64,000 nt of DNA from the NCBI RefSeq assembly GCF_003264855.1, contig NZ_NFZS01000004.1:62001-126000 (forward strand), written 5' to 3'. This document shows positions 19,005 through 28,412 of this stretch, piece after piece. A program made the position numbers and the translations under genes. This DNA comes from Dyella jiangningensis. Its GTDB lineage: Bacteria > Pseudomonadota > Gammaproteobacteria > Xanthomonadales > Rhodanobacteraceae. The notes under the pieces were generated by a model. That model was not told the DNA's origin, did not search any database, and saw only the letters and a list, made by a program, of their open reading frames with translations. Numbering within the stretch: the first letter of the stretch is position 1; every line of letters begins with the position of its first letter.

Positions 19005-19862
19005 ATGTCCAAGGACCTCAAGCAAAAGCTCAAGGAAAACTGGGAGGGCTACACGACCTCCGAACGCAAGGTGGCGACCTACCTGCTGCACAACATCCGC
19101 GACCTGCCTTTCGAAACGGCCACCTCGGTAGGCAAACGCGTAGGCGTCAGCCCGATGACCGTTGGCCGCTTCCTGCGCTCGCTGGGTTATGGAAGCTTCG
19201 GCGATCTCAAGGAGGAGATTCGCGGCGACAACACCTGGCGCCATTTCTACAAGCCGCAGGAACAGGCCAAGGACGCCGACGAGATCGACTCGCACCTGCA
19301 GGCGGAGACGCGCGGCCTCGCGAGTGCACACGCACTGGCGCGCAGCAAGGCGTGGAAGAACATCATCAAGCTGCTGGTCTCGGCTGATCATGTATCCGTG
19401 GCGAGCTTCCAGCACAGCACCTTCCTCGGCCTCGGCCTGGCGAAGCTGCTGCAGCAGGTGCGTCCGCGCGTGATCTTCAGCGACGGCTCCGATGCCGCCT
19501 ACCTCGACCTGCTGCTGGACTCGAACAAGAACAGCTGCGTCGTGCTCATCGACATGCGGCGCTACTTCAGGCAGTTCCGTACCATCGCCGAACGCGTGGT
19601 CGAACGGAAGATCCCGCTGGTGCTGATCACCGATACCGATTGCTACTGGGCACGCGAACTCACGCCGCACGTGCTGATGGTCGAAGCCAGCGAGGTATGG
19701 CACAGCTTCAGCGCCGTCTCCAGCCTGTTCAGCCTCATCGTGGCCGACGTGAGCAAGGAACGCGGCGATGTGATGGACCGCCTCAGCGAGATCAACGAAC
19801 TGCGCCAGGATCTGGTGGGTTACCTCGGCGCGGCGCCTGGTAGGCCGCCGAAGGCGCGATAA
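19005..19862 (+). CDS. RpiR-family transcriptional regulator with atypical SIS domain
   Basis: 285 aa from ATG 19005. The N-terminal RpiR helix-turn-helix is clear (LPFETATSVGKRVGVSPMTV, GRFLRSLGYGSFGDLKEEIR). The C-terminal half is an SIS-like fold (about residues 120-250), but the usual SIS Ser-x-Ser-Gly-x-Thr loop is replaced by VLIDMRRYFRQFRTI, so binding of a sugar phosphate in the usual way is doubtful. As the last gene of the operon it probably regulates the upstream peptide genes; the palindrome at 12198-12217 is one possible site. Confidence 0.85.
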   Translation: MSKDLKQKLKENWEGYTTSERKVATYLLHNIRDLPFETATSVGKRVGVSPMTVGRFLRSLGYGSFGDLKEEIRGDNTWRHFYKPQEQAKDADEIDSHLQAETRGLASAHALARSKAWKNIIKLLVSADHVSVASFQHSTFLGLGLAKLLQQVRPRVIFSDGSDAAYLDLLLDSNKNSCVVLIDMRRYFRQFRTIAERVVERKIPLVLITDTDCYWARELTPHVLMVEASEVWHSFSAVSSLFSLIVADVSKERGDVMDRLSEINELRQDLVGYLGAAPGRPPKAR

Positions 19863-20003
19863 GCGGATATCGATGACGTCTGCCGGAAGGCGGATGCGGA
19901 CATCCGTCAGGCGTTGGGATCTAGCCGGCAAATCCCGCCGCGGCCCAAATGGGGCCTCACGACATGGCGAGCGGTACATATCTGCTTCGCGCTCATGCGG
20001 CCT

Positions 20004-20360
20004 TTAGCGTGCGAAGTAAACGAGCCACTGAAGAAAGTATCCGACGTGGAACAACAAGAAGAGACCGAGCAGCCACAGCAGTCCCCGGGCACGGCGAGTG
20101 CGCAGCAGGTAATACGGCAGGTATGGCAGCCAGAATACGAATATCAGGAAGTCAAATTCGAATGGCCGGTAGATGTCTTCGCGGCCTCGGCAGTCCAGGT
20201 CGATCCAGACAATGAGAAGCAACACGAAGACCAGCGAATAGATCGCTTGAAATGGTGCCCCCACGGAGTACCCAAGACCAAACAGCACCGCCTGATAGCA
20301 CCCAACCACGATCGACAGCCCCACAAGGGCCGCAAGAACCAATCGGCTACTCAATGCCAT
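20004..20360 (-). CDS. Small membrane protein, unknown
   Basis: 118 aa with ATG 20360 behind an excellent ribosome site (GGGGAGGGGATTC). About four hydrophobic segments are visible (LVLAALVGLSIVVGCYQAVL, IYSLVFVLLLIVWI, FLIFVFWLPYLPYYLL, GLLWLLGLFLLFHVGYFLQW). A basic RTRRARG sits before the last one. No family recognised. It lies 92 nt downstream of the GH92 mannosidase on the same strand. Confidence 0.65.
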   Translation of the reverse strand: MALSSRLVLAALVGLSIVVGCYQAVLFGLGYSVGAPFQAIYSLVFVLLLIVWIDLDCRGREDIYRPFEFDFLIFVFWLPYLPYYLLRTRRARGLLWLLGLFLLFHVGYFLQWLVYFAR

Positions 20361-20452
20361 GAATCCCCTCCCCAGTTGGCGATCGTCACGGCGATGCGGC
20401 CGGATGTTCAAGCCGCCCGGATCGCGCGTCAACAGCATGTGCCTCCCGGGGA

Positions 20453-22711
20453 CTAATGCGCCACCGGTTGCGCCCGCCAGGACTTCGCCCATCCCGACGG
20501 TTTCGGCCCCATCACGAAGTCGAGCTTTCCGCCGTCCATGATCTGCTGATAGGTGATGACCGGCGCATCCAGTGGCTTGCCGTTGAGCATGGCCGACTGG
20601 ATGTACACGTTGTCGGTCGAGTTGTTCTTGGCGGTGACGATGAAGCTCTTGCCGTTGCCCAGCTTCAACGCGAGGCGCGTGAACAATGGGCTGCCGATCA
20701 TGTAGTCGCCCGACGCCGGGTTGAGCGGATAGAAGCCCATGGCGGTGAAGACGTACCACGCCGACATCTGGCCGCAGTCTTCGTTGCCGAGGATGCCGAC
20801 CGGTGTGTTGGCGTAGGCGCTGGCGGCGATGTCGCGCACGCGGGCCTGGGTTTTCCAGGGTGCGCCCATGAAATCGTAGAGGTAGCCGTAGTGATGGCTT
20901 GGTTCGTTGTCGTGATGGTTGTGCCCATCGCGGAAATGGGCATCGAGTTTCGCCTCGGCCGCCGCCGGTCCGCCAAGCAGTTCGATGGTGCCCGGGATGT
21001 CGTGCAACGCGGCGAAGAGGTAGGCCCACTCATCACCCTCGGTCCAGCCATCCGAGGGCGACGCCCATGAGCCATCGGCGCGGCGCGCCTGCATGAAGCC
21101 GCGTGCCGGATTGAACAGCAGGCGATAGTTGGACGCGCGCCGCATGAAGTAGGCGTAATCGTCCTCGTGCCCGGTAGCCTGGGCCACGCGAGCAACCGCG
21201 TAGTCGTCGTACGACTCTTCGAGTGTGCTCGATGCCGATTCGGCCACCTTGTCCGAAGGCAGGTAACCGAGCTTCAGCGCATAGGTCAGGCCGGCGCGCG
21301 CTTCGTAGGGCGTGTGGGGCTCGCGGTCACGCCATTGCCGCGTGGTGTCGCCGTCGGGAGGCGTCATGGCGTCCTTGCGCACCGCGGCATAAGCCAGCTG
21401 CCCATCGAAACCGCGAAACCCTTTGACGATCGCTTCAGCCACCAGCGAGTCGGCATGGGTGCCGATCATGATGTTGGTGTACGAAGGATTGGGCCATTTG
21501 GGCATCCAGCCGCCTTCGCGGTAATCCTGCAGCAGCGCCTGGATCATGCCGTCGATCCGCTCGGGTGCGAGCAGCGTCAACAGGCTGTGTTCGGCGCGGA
21601 ACGTATCCCAGATCGAATAGTCGGTATACGACACGCCATCGTGCACCTTGTCGTCGAACGCGCTGTAGTAGCGGCCGTGCTCGGAGAACAGGCGCGGATA
21701 CAGCAGCGCGTGATAGAGGGCCGTGTAGAAGATCTGGTGCTGGTCCGCCGTTGCACCGTCGATATCGAGCAGGCCCAGCTTCGCGTTCCATGTGTCCTTC
21801 AAGGATTGGCGCCGCGCATCGAAGTCCCACGCGGGAAGCTCGGCATCGAGGTTGGCCTGGGCCTGGGCGATGCTGATGAACGAGGTGCCCACCTGCGCCT
21901 CGATAGGCTCGCCGCGTTGCGTGTCGAACGATACGTAGGCTCCCACGTTGCTGCCTTCCGCATCGCTGCGCCCCTGCACCTCGGCGGCCTCGCGGTAGAC
22001 ATGCGACGCCTTGATGGGTTGCCTGAACCGGATGACGAAGTAGCCCTTGAAGTTGGGCAGCGCCAGCGGGCCGAGCTGCGCATCCTGACGGTCCGGGTTG
22101 TAGCCGCGGATTTCGCGGTGCGCTGCATCGACCTCGACATAGCCGCGAACGCCCGGACGCGTCGCCTCGACGAGCACCCCTGCCCGGCTTGCCTTGGGAA
22201 ACGAGAAGCGCAGGTAGCCGCAGTGGTCGGTTGCCGTCATTTCCGTGCGAAGCCGGCGCCCGTCACCGGCCTGCATGGTCACCGCGTAGTAAGCGGGCGA
22301 AGCCGTTTCGTCCTGGCGGGTGAAGGCAAGCCTGCGCGCTTCCGGCGTGTACGTCGCATCGTCGAGTTCGGGCATCAGGGTGACGTAGCCGTAGTCGCCC
22401 ATCCATATGGCCGGCTGGTGCGTGCCGATGAAGCCTTCGATGTGGTCGTCGGCGTAGTTGTAGGCACTGACGCTGACGCGGTTCTGCCGTGTCTGCGCCG
22501 TCCAGTTGGTCATGCCGAACGGCGTGGTGACGAGCGGCATGGTGCCACCGTATTCCGAGCCGGTGCCCGCCGTGCCGATATAGGGATTGACCCAGTCGAT
22601 GGGTGTCGGCGTGGACGCGTGAGCCACCATGAAGGGCATGGAAAGACAGAGCAGCGCCAGCACGCGCGTCACCCTGCCATGTTTGAAGAAGTCACCTGGA
22701 TGGAATGCCAT
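20453..22711 (-). CDS. Secreted GH92 family alpha-mannosidase
   Basis: 752 aa from the ATG at 22711; a longer frame begins at 22804 but the signal peptide (VLALLCLSMPFMVAHA) fits the shorter form. The N-terminal domain has the family start DWVNPYIGTAGTGSEYGGTM and TTPFGM. The catalytic (alpha/alpha)6 part contains SIWDTFRAEHSLLTLLAPE and HHYGYLYDFMGAPWKTQ. It also has GILGNEDCGQMSAWYVFTA, the block carrying the GH92 catalytic acid. GH92 enzymes are Ca-dependent exo-alpha-mannosidases acting on mannans and N-glycans. No transporter or other glycoside hydrolase gene is adjacent, so it looks like a stand-alone scavenging enzyme. Confidence 0.93.
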   Translation of the reverse strand: MAFHPGDFFKHGRVTRVLALLCLSMPFMVAHASTPTPIDWVNPYIGTAGTGSEYGGTMPLVTTPFGMTNWTAQTRQNRVSVSAYNYADDHIEGFIGTHQPAIWMGDYGYVTLMPELDDATYTPEARRLAFTRQDETASPAYYAVTMQAGDGRRLRTEMTATDHCGYLRFSFPKASRAGVLVEATRPGVRGYVEVDAAHREIRGYNPDRQDAQLGPLALPNFKGYFVIRFRQPIKASHVYREAAEVQGRSDAEGSNVGAYVSFDTQRGEPIEAQVGTSFISIAQAQANLDAELPAWDFDARRQSLKDTWNAKLGLLDIDGATADQHQIFYTALYHALLYPRLFSEHGRYYSAFDDKVHDGVSYTDYSIWDTFRAEHSLLTLLAPERIDGMIQALLQDYREGGWMPKWPNPSYTNIMIGTHADSLVAEAIVKGFRGFDGQLAYAAVRKDAMTPPDGDTTRQWRDREPHTPYEARAGLTYALKLGYLPSDKVAESASSTLEESYDDYAVARVAQATGHEDDYAYFMRRASNYRLLFNPARGFMQARRADGSWASPSDGWTEGDEWAYLFAALHDIPGTIELLGGPAAAEAKLDAHFRDGHNHHDNEPSHHYGYLYDFMGAPWKTQARVRDIAASAYANTPVGILGNEDCGQMSAWYVFTAMGFYPLNPASGDYMIGSPLFTRLALKLGNGKSFIVTAKNNSTDNVYIQSAMLNGKPLDAPVITYQQIMDGGKLDFVMGPKPSGWAKSWRAQPVAH

Positions 22712-23259
22712 CGAACCTGGGCCGGATAGAGGTTTGAAGTCCCGATGAATCCCACCGTCTCGTGGTTCGCAAACGGGGGAATGAATTGCCCGAAAGACTA
22801 GCAAGCTCTGGCGTGCGATTGCGCGCTTGGCCGACGACTAGTCCGCCGCTGCGCCGATCCGGCGTCGTCACGTCGAATTCCTCTCCGTCCGTCGCCATAC
22901 GAATGCCGCGCGTGCAGCGACTGCGTCTGCCTTGATCCGATGACGCCGGCTCGCATGCGCTACATCGACCGCCACGTCCTGCCGTGGGGCTCGCTTCCGA
23001 CGAGCACGAAGGACACCGCGACCTCCGTCGCGTTATCTCGTCAGCCAGCAACCTCGCAGCGTTAACACCCGAGGGTTATTGCGATTTCCGCCATGAAACC
23101 CCGGCCCTATGGCCGATGGCGGACACCCGCCGGGGCGCGTATGTTGCGCGGACGCATATGCCAGATATGCGTACATGCGCGGACGCTTATCGGTGCAACC
23201 GATAGCAGCGTTCAACAAGGGGCGCGGTCACCTAACGAAACGAAAGGGAGACCAGTGTT
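22712..23259. other. Long divergent intergenic region
   Basis: About 550 nt between the divergent mannosidase gene and the 616-aa secreted protein gene. Short open frames lack ribosome sites and protein-like composition. It contains the inverted repeat at 23152-23172 and must hold the promoters of both flanking genes. I see no RNA gene. Confidence 0.5.
23152..23172. promoter_or_regulatory. Inverted repeat upstream of the secreted protein gene
   Basis: ACGCATAT-GCCAG-ATATGCGT: perfect 8-bp arms with a 5-nt spacer, ending 87 nt before the start at 23260. The size and AT-rich arms suit an operator for a dimeric regulator; the regulator is unknown. Confidence 0.45.
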
Positions 23260-25110
23260 ATGCAGACTCGACTGCTTCTAGCAGCGGCGGCCATGGCGTT
23301 TGCTTCGTACGCCTTCGGCTCTTCCCCAACGACATTTCAGATTCAGCGTGGAGCGACCACGGTACCGACGACCACAGCACTTGGCGGCGCGTCGTTGACG
23401 GCCCTGGAACTGGACCCGGCGATGACCGCCGGTGATGCCGATTCGGGCGATGGTGATGGCCTTGGGCCCGAGCCCGTGGTCAATCGCAGCATCAGCAAGG
23501 GACATGCCGGCAGCAACCGGATGGGCAATGCGAAACGTGCCAAATCAAGCCCGGAGCTGTTGGGCGGGTTCAATGGCCTCAATCTGCATGACCAGCGTTA
23601 CGCCAACGGCGGCAACCAGTTTTCGGTGGAACCGCCTGATCAGGGCCTTTGTGCGGGCAACGGCTTCGTGATGGAAAGCGTCAACGACGTATTGGCGATC
23701 TATGACAACGCCGGCAACAAGCTCGTCGGGCCAGTCGACCTCAATACGTTCTACGGCTATCCGGCGGCGATCAACCGCGGCACCGGTGCCTACGGACCGG
23801 AAATCACCGACCCCTCCTGCTACTACGATGCGAACACGCAGCGTTGGTTCCAGGTGGTGTTGACGATCGATCGCGTGGGTACGACGTCGTTCCTGGCGGG
23901 AACCAACCACCTCGACATCGCGGTCAGCACGACCTCCAATCCCACGGGTTCCTGGAACATCTATCGCTTGCCGGTGCAGAACAACGGCACGCAGGGCACC
24001 CCGGACCACGGCTGCGCTGGTGGATATTGCCTCGGCGACTATCCGCATATCGGCGCTGACGGGAATGCGATCTTCCTGACCACCAACGAGTTCTCGTTGT
24101 TCGACGACGGCTTCTACGGCGCACAGATCTATGCGATCTCCAAGCAGTCGCTGGCCGCCGGCGCGCCAGCGAACGTGGTGCTGTTCAACGGCGGCGATCC
24201 GAGCATTCCGGCTCCCGCGTTCACGGTCTGGCCGGCCATCTCTTCGGGCGGCCAATACGCTACGGCACAGGGCGGCACGGAGTATCTGCTCAGTTCCGAC
24301 GCCGTGTTCTACGACTCCGGCGTATCGAACACCATCTGGTTATGGTCCGTGTCGAACACGCAGGCCATCAATACCATGCCCGCGGGCCTGGCGTTGAACG
24401 TTTCGCCGCTCACCGTGCAGCAATACGCCGTGCCGAGCAGCCTGGCGCACCAGAAGCCGGGCAATACGCCGTTGCGTGACTGCTTCGCCACACCGAGTTG
24501 TGCATCCGTCCTCGGCTACCCGAGCATCGTCTATTCGACACCTCGCGACCTGGCGGTGAACGACTCTCGCATGCAGCAGGTGAGCTACGCCAACGGCAAG
24601 CTCTGGGGCACGTTGGATACCGACGTGCTGCTGGGTGATGGCAGCCATGGTTCGGGCATCAACTACTTCGTCATCAACCCGAACTCGGGCGTGCTCTTCG
24701 CCAATGGCACGCTGTCCCTGCCCGATGCAAACCTCACCTACGGCGCGGCAGCCGTCACGCAAAGCGGACGTGGCGTGATCGCGTTCACCGTGGTCGGCCC
24801 CAACGACTATCCGAGCGCCGGCTATGCCAGCCTGGATGCGAAGATCGGCGCCGGCGATGTGCATATCGCGGCGGCGGGCGCCGGTCCGTGGGACGGCTTT
24901 ACCGGCATCCCGTATCTCGGTGGCGGTCGCCCGCGCTGGGGCGATTATGGTGCGGCCGTCGTCGACGGCAACACCGTCTGGCTTGCCTCCGAGTACATCG
25001 CGCAGACGTGCACGCTGGCCCAGTACATGGCGCCTCCCTTTGGCCAGTGCGGTGGCACGCGCGGTGCCCTGAGCAACTGGGCGACGCGTATTTCGGCCAT
25101 CGGTCTCTAA
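23260..25110 (+). CDS. Large secreted protein, beta-propeller-like, unknown function
   Basis: 616 aa with ATG 23260 behind AAAGGGAG. After a signal peptide (about residues 1-20) comes a polar, low-complexity linker of about 75 residues with DSGDGDG. A domain of about 500 residues then follows, rich in short beta repeats with aromatic and Asp-Gly turns: SVEPPDQGLCAGNGFVMESV, NDVLAIYDNAGNKLVGPVDL, FLTTNEFSLFDDGFYGAQIY, GRPRWGDYGAAVVDGNTVWL. Several cysteines (CAGGYCLGDYPH, CFATPSCAS, CTLAQYM, FGQCGG) suggest disulfides. The layout resembles extracellular beta-propeller proteins, but I do not recognise a catalytic motif. A strong terminator follows. Confidence 0.7.
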   Translation: MQTRLLLAAAAMAFASYAFGSSPTTFQIQRGATTVPTTTALGGASLTALELDPAMTAGDADSGDGDGLGPEPVVNRSISKGHAGSNRMGNAKRAKSSPELLGGFNGLNLHDQRYANGGNQFSVEPPDQGLCAGNGFVMESVNDVLAIYDNAGNKLVGPVDLNTFYGYPAAINRGTGAYGPEITDPSCYYDANTQRWFQVVLTIDRVGTTSFLAGTNHLDIAVSTTSNPTGSWNIYRLPVQNNGTQGTPDHGCAGGYCLGDYPHIGADGNAIFLTTNEFSLFDDGFYGAQIYAISKQSLAAGAPANVVLFNGGDPSIPAPAFTVWPAISSGGQYATAQGGTEYLLSSDAVFYDSGVSNTIWLWSVSNTQAINTMPAGLALNVSPLTVQQYAVPSSLAHQKPGNTPLRDCFATPSCASVLGYPSIVYSTPRDLAVNDSRMQQVSYANGKLWGTLDTDVLLGDGSHGSGINYFVINPNSGVLFANGTLSLPDANLTYGAAAVTQSGRGVIAFTVVGPNDYPSAGYASLDAKIGAGDVHIAAAGAGPWDGFTGIPYLGGGRPRWGDYGAAVVDGNTVWLASEYIAQTCTLAQYMAPPFGQCGGTRGALSNWATRISAIGL

Positions 25111-25132
25111 GCGTCAACCGAGCATGGCAATG

Positions 25133-25168
25133 GGGCGTGATGGGACTACCCATCACGCCCTTTTCTTT
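25133..25168. terminator. Rho-independent terminator
   Basis: GGGCGTGATGGG-ACTA-CCCATCACGCCC followed by TTTTCTTT: a 12-bp perfect stem with T-run on the plus strand, 22 nt after the secreted-protein stop. It may also serve the convergent LysR gene. Confidence 0.92.
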
Positions 25169-25248
25169 GCGTGCAGGACGTCCACTGCGATCACAAGGCA
25201 TCGCCAAAGGATCAAAAGGCGCAGGCCAAGGCTACCGCCAGCCCGCGC

Positions 25249-26151
25249 CTACTCCTCGAACGGCTTTTTGCCCAAGGCCTCGACCATGTAATCCACGAAG
25301 CAGGTGATGCGCGAGGCCAACGTCGTGTTCCGGTAGTAGACGGCGTTGACGGATTGGCGGACGTCCAGCGTCTGCCTGGCAAATAGCTGCACCAGTCGAC
25401 CCGATCGCCGGTCTTCACGCGTCAGGAAATCGGAAAGGCAGACGATGCCCAGGCCGGCCAAGGCCATCTGGCGGAGCGTTTCGCCGCTGGACGACGCAAT
25501 GGTGGGCGTGATGTGGAGGATGTTTCCGTTGTCATCGCGCAGCGGCCAGTCGTTCAGACTGTCGGGCTGGGTGAAGCCGAGAAGATCGTGCTGCGCCAAC
25601 TGCGCGGACCGGGTCGGAGTGCCACGTCGCTTCAGGTAACCGGGACTCGCCAGCACGCGCACGCGACTGGTGCCGAGCGACCGTGCGTGCAGCGTGGAAT
25701 CCTTCAGGACACCAATGCGAAACGCGACGTCGGTACGCTTTTCGATCAGGTCGATGATGCCCTCGTTGGAGTTGAGCTCCAGCTCCACTTCCGGGAAACG
25801 GGCACGGAACCCGGCGAGATGAGGCACGATGACGTGCAACACGAACGGCGTCGCCGCATCAACGCGAAGGCGTCCGATCGGGCGCAGGCGCCGTGCCGCC
25901 ATCTGTTCTTCCGCCTCGTCCACCGAGGCGAGGATGGTGCGGGCGTGCTGCAGGAAGGCCGCGCCCTCTTCGGTGAGCTCCAGCCGGCGCGTGGTGCGCG
26001 TCAGCAGCGTGGTCTGCAGCTTCTCTTCGAGGCGGCTCAGGGTGCGACTGGTGGCCGAGATGGTCAGCTCCAGTTGCTCCGCGGCCGCGGTGATCGAACC
26101 CGTGTCCACGACGGCCACGAAGGCCTGCAATTCGTCGAGGGTCGTCTTCAT
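25249..26151 (-). CDS. LysR-family transcriptional regulator
   Basis: 300 aa. The N-terminal winged helix (LQAFVAVVDTGSITAAAEQL, SATSRTLSRLEEKLQTTLLT, RTTRRLELTEEGAAFLQHA) is followed by the periplasmic-binding-like effector domain (IGRLRVDAATPFVLHVIVPH, VELELNSNEGIIDLIEKRTD, LGIVCLSDFL). It is divergent, with a 100-nt AT-rich gap, from an MFS-DkgB-OYE-MoaF-AKR gene set, the standard position for a LysR activator of a neighbouring operon. In E. coli a LysR gene (yafC) also sits next to dkgB. The inducer is likely the compound handled by those reductases. Confidence 0.92.
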   Translation of the reverse strand: MKTTLDELQAFVAVVDTGSITAAAEQLELTISATSRTLSRLEEKLQTTLLTRTTRRLELTEEGAAFLQHARTILASVDEAEEQMAARRLRPIGRLRVDAATPFVLHVIVPHLAGFRARFPEVELELNSNEGIIDLIEKRTDVAFRIGVLKDSTLHARSLGTSRVRVLASPGYLKRRGTPTRSAQLAQHDLLGFTQPDSLNDWPLRDDNGNILHITPTIASSSGETLRQMALAGLGIVCLSDFLTREDRRSGRLVQLFARQTLDVRQSVNAVYYRNTTLASRITCFVDYMVEALGKKPFEE

Positions 26152-26251
26152 TGTTTACTTCAATTCAATAGTATTTCGCTTATACGCGGCTTAATCCGCA
26201 AATGTAAAGCGATCAGACTGCGCTCCATCGATTCTTTCCCGGATCCCAGTC
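26152..26251. promoter_or_regulatory. Divergent promoter region, LysR / MFS-reductase operon
   Basis: A 100-nt gap distinctly richer in A/T than its surroundings, with an interrupted dyad built of ATTT-x-GC and GC-AAAT around 26170-26203. This is where a LysR-type protein would bind to control both directions; exact boxes are not certain. Confidence 0.45.
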
Positions 26252-27436
26252 ATGCCTCTCGCACTGCTTGCCCTGACCCTGGCGGCCTTCGCCATCGGCA
26301 CCACGGAGTTCGTCATCGTCGGCCTGATCCCGACGATTGCCGGTGACCTCGGCGTGGGCCTTCCCTCGGCCGGCCTGCTGGTCAGCCTCTACGCCCTTGG
26401 CGTCGCCATCGGCGCGCCCATCCTGTCCGCGCTGACCGGCCGCGTGCCGCGCAAGACGCTGCTCGCCGCGCTGATGGCGCTGTTCACCGTCGGCAACCTC
26501 GTCGCATGGCAGGCGCCGAACTACGAATCGCTGATCGTCGCCCGCGTGCTGACCGGCCTCGCGCACGGCGTATTCTTCTCGGTCGGCTCGATCATCGCGA
26601 CCACCCTCGTGCCGAAGGAAAAGGCCGCGAGCGCGATCGCGACGATGTTCAGCGGCATGACCGTCGCGTTCGTCGCCGGCATTCCGCTCGGCACCTTCAT
26701 TGGCCAGCACTTCGGCTGGCGCATGACCTTCCTTGCCGTTGCCGCGTTTGGCGTGATCGCGCTGATCGGTGCGCTGGCCCTGGTGCCGAACAACATCCCG
26801 CATGCCACGCCTGCACCGCTGCGCCGCCAGATGCGCGTACTGCTGGAACCGCGCCTGTTGCTGGTCTATGCGATGACGGCCGTGGGTTACGGAGGCTCGC
26901 TGATTGCCTTCACCTTCCTCGCGCCCATCCTCGAAGACATCGCCGGCTTCAAGCCCGACATGGTCGGCGTGGCGCTGCTGGCGTACGGCGTGTCGGTCGC
27001 GATCGGCAATGTGTGGGGCGGACGTCTCGCTGACCAGCGCGGTCCGGTGAGCGCCCTGAAGATCATCTTCGGACTGCTGGCCGTCGTGCTGCTGGTGCTG
27101 ACCTTCACTGCGCCCAGCAAGCCGCTGGTGGTGTTGACGGTGCTGGCGTGGGGCGCCGTGGCTTTCGGCAACGTGCCAGCCCTGCAGGTGTATGTCGTGC
27201 GGCAGGCCGAACACGTGGCGCCCGAAGCCACGGATGTCGCCGCCGGCTTCAACATCTCCGCATTCAATCTCGGCGTGGCCGGTGGTTCCTGGGCCGGCGC
27301 GCAAGTGGTGAGTCATCTCGGCCTGGCGCATACGCCGTGGATCGCCGCACTGGTGACGCTCGGCGCCTTTGGACTGACCGTACTCGCTGGCCGTCTGGAC
27401 AACCGCACCGCGTCGACCCAGCTCGCACAAGCCTGA
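26252..27436 (+). CDS. MFS efflux transporter (DHA1 type)
   Basis: 394 aa, 12 membrane segments. Motif A between helices 2 and 3 ([20 protein letters not shown]), the [20 protein letters not shown] start, and GRVPRK-type basic loops are typical of the AraJ/YdhP/chloramphenicol-efflux subgroup of DHA1 drug:H+ antiporters. It should export a small organic molecule. It is the first gene of a five-gene plus-strand set with dkgB 40 nt downstream and is probably controlled by the divergent LysR protein. Confidence 0.88.
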   Translation: MPLALLALTLAAFAIGTTEFVIVGLIPTIAGDLGVGLPSAGLLVSLYALGVAIGAPILSALTGRVPRKTLLAALMALFTVGNLVAWQAPNYESLIVARVLTGLAHGVFFSVGSIIATTLVPKEKAASAIATMFSGMTVAFVAGIPLGTFIGQHFGWRMTFLAVAAFGVIALIGALALVPNNIPHATPAPLRRQMRVLLEPRLLLVYAMTAVGYGGSLIAFTFLAPILEDIAGFKPDMVGVALLAYGVSVAIGNVWGGRLADQRGPVSALKIIFGLLAVVLLVLTFTAPSKPLVVLTVLAWGAVAFGNVPALQVYVVRQAEHVAPEATDVAAGFNISAFNLGVAGGSWAGAQVVSHLGLAHTPWIAALVTLGAFGLTVLAGRLDNRTASTQLAQA

Positions 27437-27476
27437 TTCCCCTCCCCTACATCGACCTATTCCCTCAGGAGCCTCC

Positions 27477-28280
27477 ATGAGCATTCCAACCTTTGGTGTC
27501 GGTACCTTCCGCCTGACCGGCCAGACCGTCATCGACTCGGTGCGCACCGCGCTGGAACTCGGCTATCGCGCCGTCGACACCGCGCAGATCTACGGCAATG
27601 AAGCCGAGGTTGGTCAGGCCATCGTCGACAGCGGCATCGAGCGCGACGAGCTGTTCGTCACCACCAAGATCTGGACCGAGAACTACGCGAAAAACAAGCT
27701 GGTACCCAGCCTGCGAGACAGCCTGGAAAAGCTGCGCATGCCCTATGTCGATCTCGCCCTGATCCACTGGCCGGCACCCGGCAACGGTGTCGATCTGTCC
27801 GAATACATGACCGCGCTGGCCGAAGCGAAGGCCCTGGGCCTCACCCGGCAGATCGGCATTTCCAACTTCAACATCGAGCTGACGAAACAAGCGATCGCGG
27901 CCGTAGGCAAGAACGAAATCGCCACCAACCAGATCGAGCTGAGCCCCTACCTGCAGGGCCGCAAGCTGACCGCGTTCCTCAAGGAACAGGACATCACGGT
28001 CACGTCCTATATGACGCTGGCCTATGGCAAGGTACTGAAGGACCCGGTGCTGGCGAAGATCGCGGACAAGCACCACGCGACGGTGGCCCAGGTGGCGCTG
28101 GCGTGGGCGCTGCAGCTTGGCTATGCGGTGATTCCCTCGTCGACCAAACGCGAGAACCTCGCCAGCAACCTGCTTGCCCGCGACCTGCACCTCGATGCAG
28201 ACGACATGGCGAAGATCGCCGCGTTGGAGCGTGATGGCCGCGAAGTGAACCCCGCTGGCCTCGCGCCGGCGTGGGATTGA
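27477..28280 (+). CDS. dkgB: 2,5-diketo-D-gluconate reductase B / methylglyoxal reductase
   Basis: 267 aa with CAGGAG ribosome site. It follows E. coli DkgB almost block for block: [92 protein letters not shown]. The aldo-keto reductase tetrad is present (Asp and Tyr in DTAQIYGNE, Lys in TTKIW, His in LIHWP). It uses NADPH to reduce 2,5-diketogluconate, methylglyoxal and other aldehydes in the cytoplasm. Position within a reductase operon supports a carbonyl-detoxification role. Confidence 0.9.
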   Translation: MSIPTFGVGTFRLTGQTVIDSVRTALELGYRAVDTAQIYGNEAEVGQAIVDSGIERDELFVTTKIWTENYAKNKLVPSLRDSLEKLRMPYVDLALIHWPAPGNGVDLSEYMTALAEAKALGLTRQIGISNFNIELTKQAIAAVGKNEIATNQIELSPYLQGRKLTAFLKEQDITVTSYMTLAYGKVLKDPVLAKIADKHHATVAQVALAWALQLGYAVIPSSTKRENLASNLLARDLHLDADDMAKIAALERDGREVNPAGLAPAWD

Positions 28281-28378
28281 TCGCAGCGGTCGATCGCACG
28301 AATCGGCGTTGCCCCCCGGCACCAACGGCTGCACGACGAAACGGGTTCGCCGAGCGCACGTCACCCACTCTACTCATC

Positions 28379-28400
28379 GACCGGCATGCATGTGCCGGTC
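28379..28400. repeat. Palindrome before the OYE gene
   Basis: GACCGGCA-TGCATG-TGCCGGTC: 8-bp perfect arms and a 6-nt, itself palindromic, loop. It lies 12 nt upstream of the OYE start and could be an operator or an mRNA hairpin. An in-frame ATG inside it (28386) is unlikely to be the start. Confidence 0.4.
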
Positions 28401-28412
28401 ACGGAGACCCTC

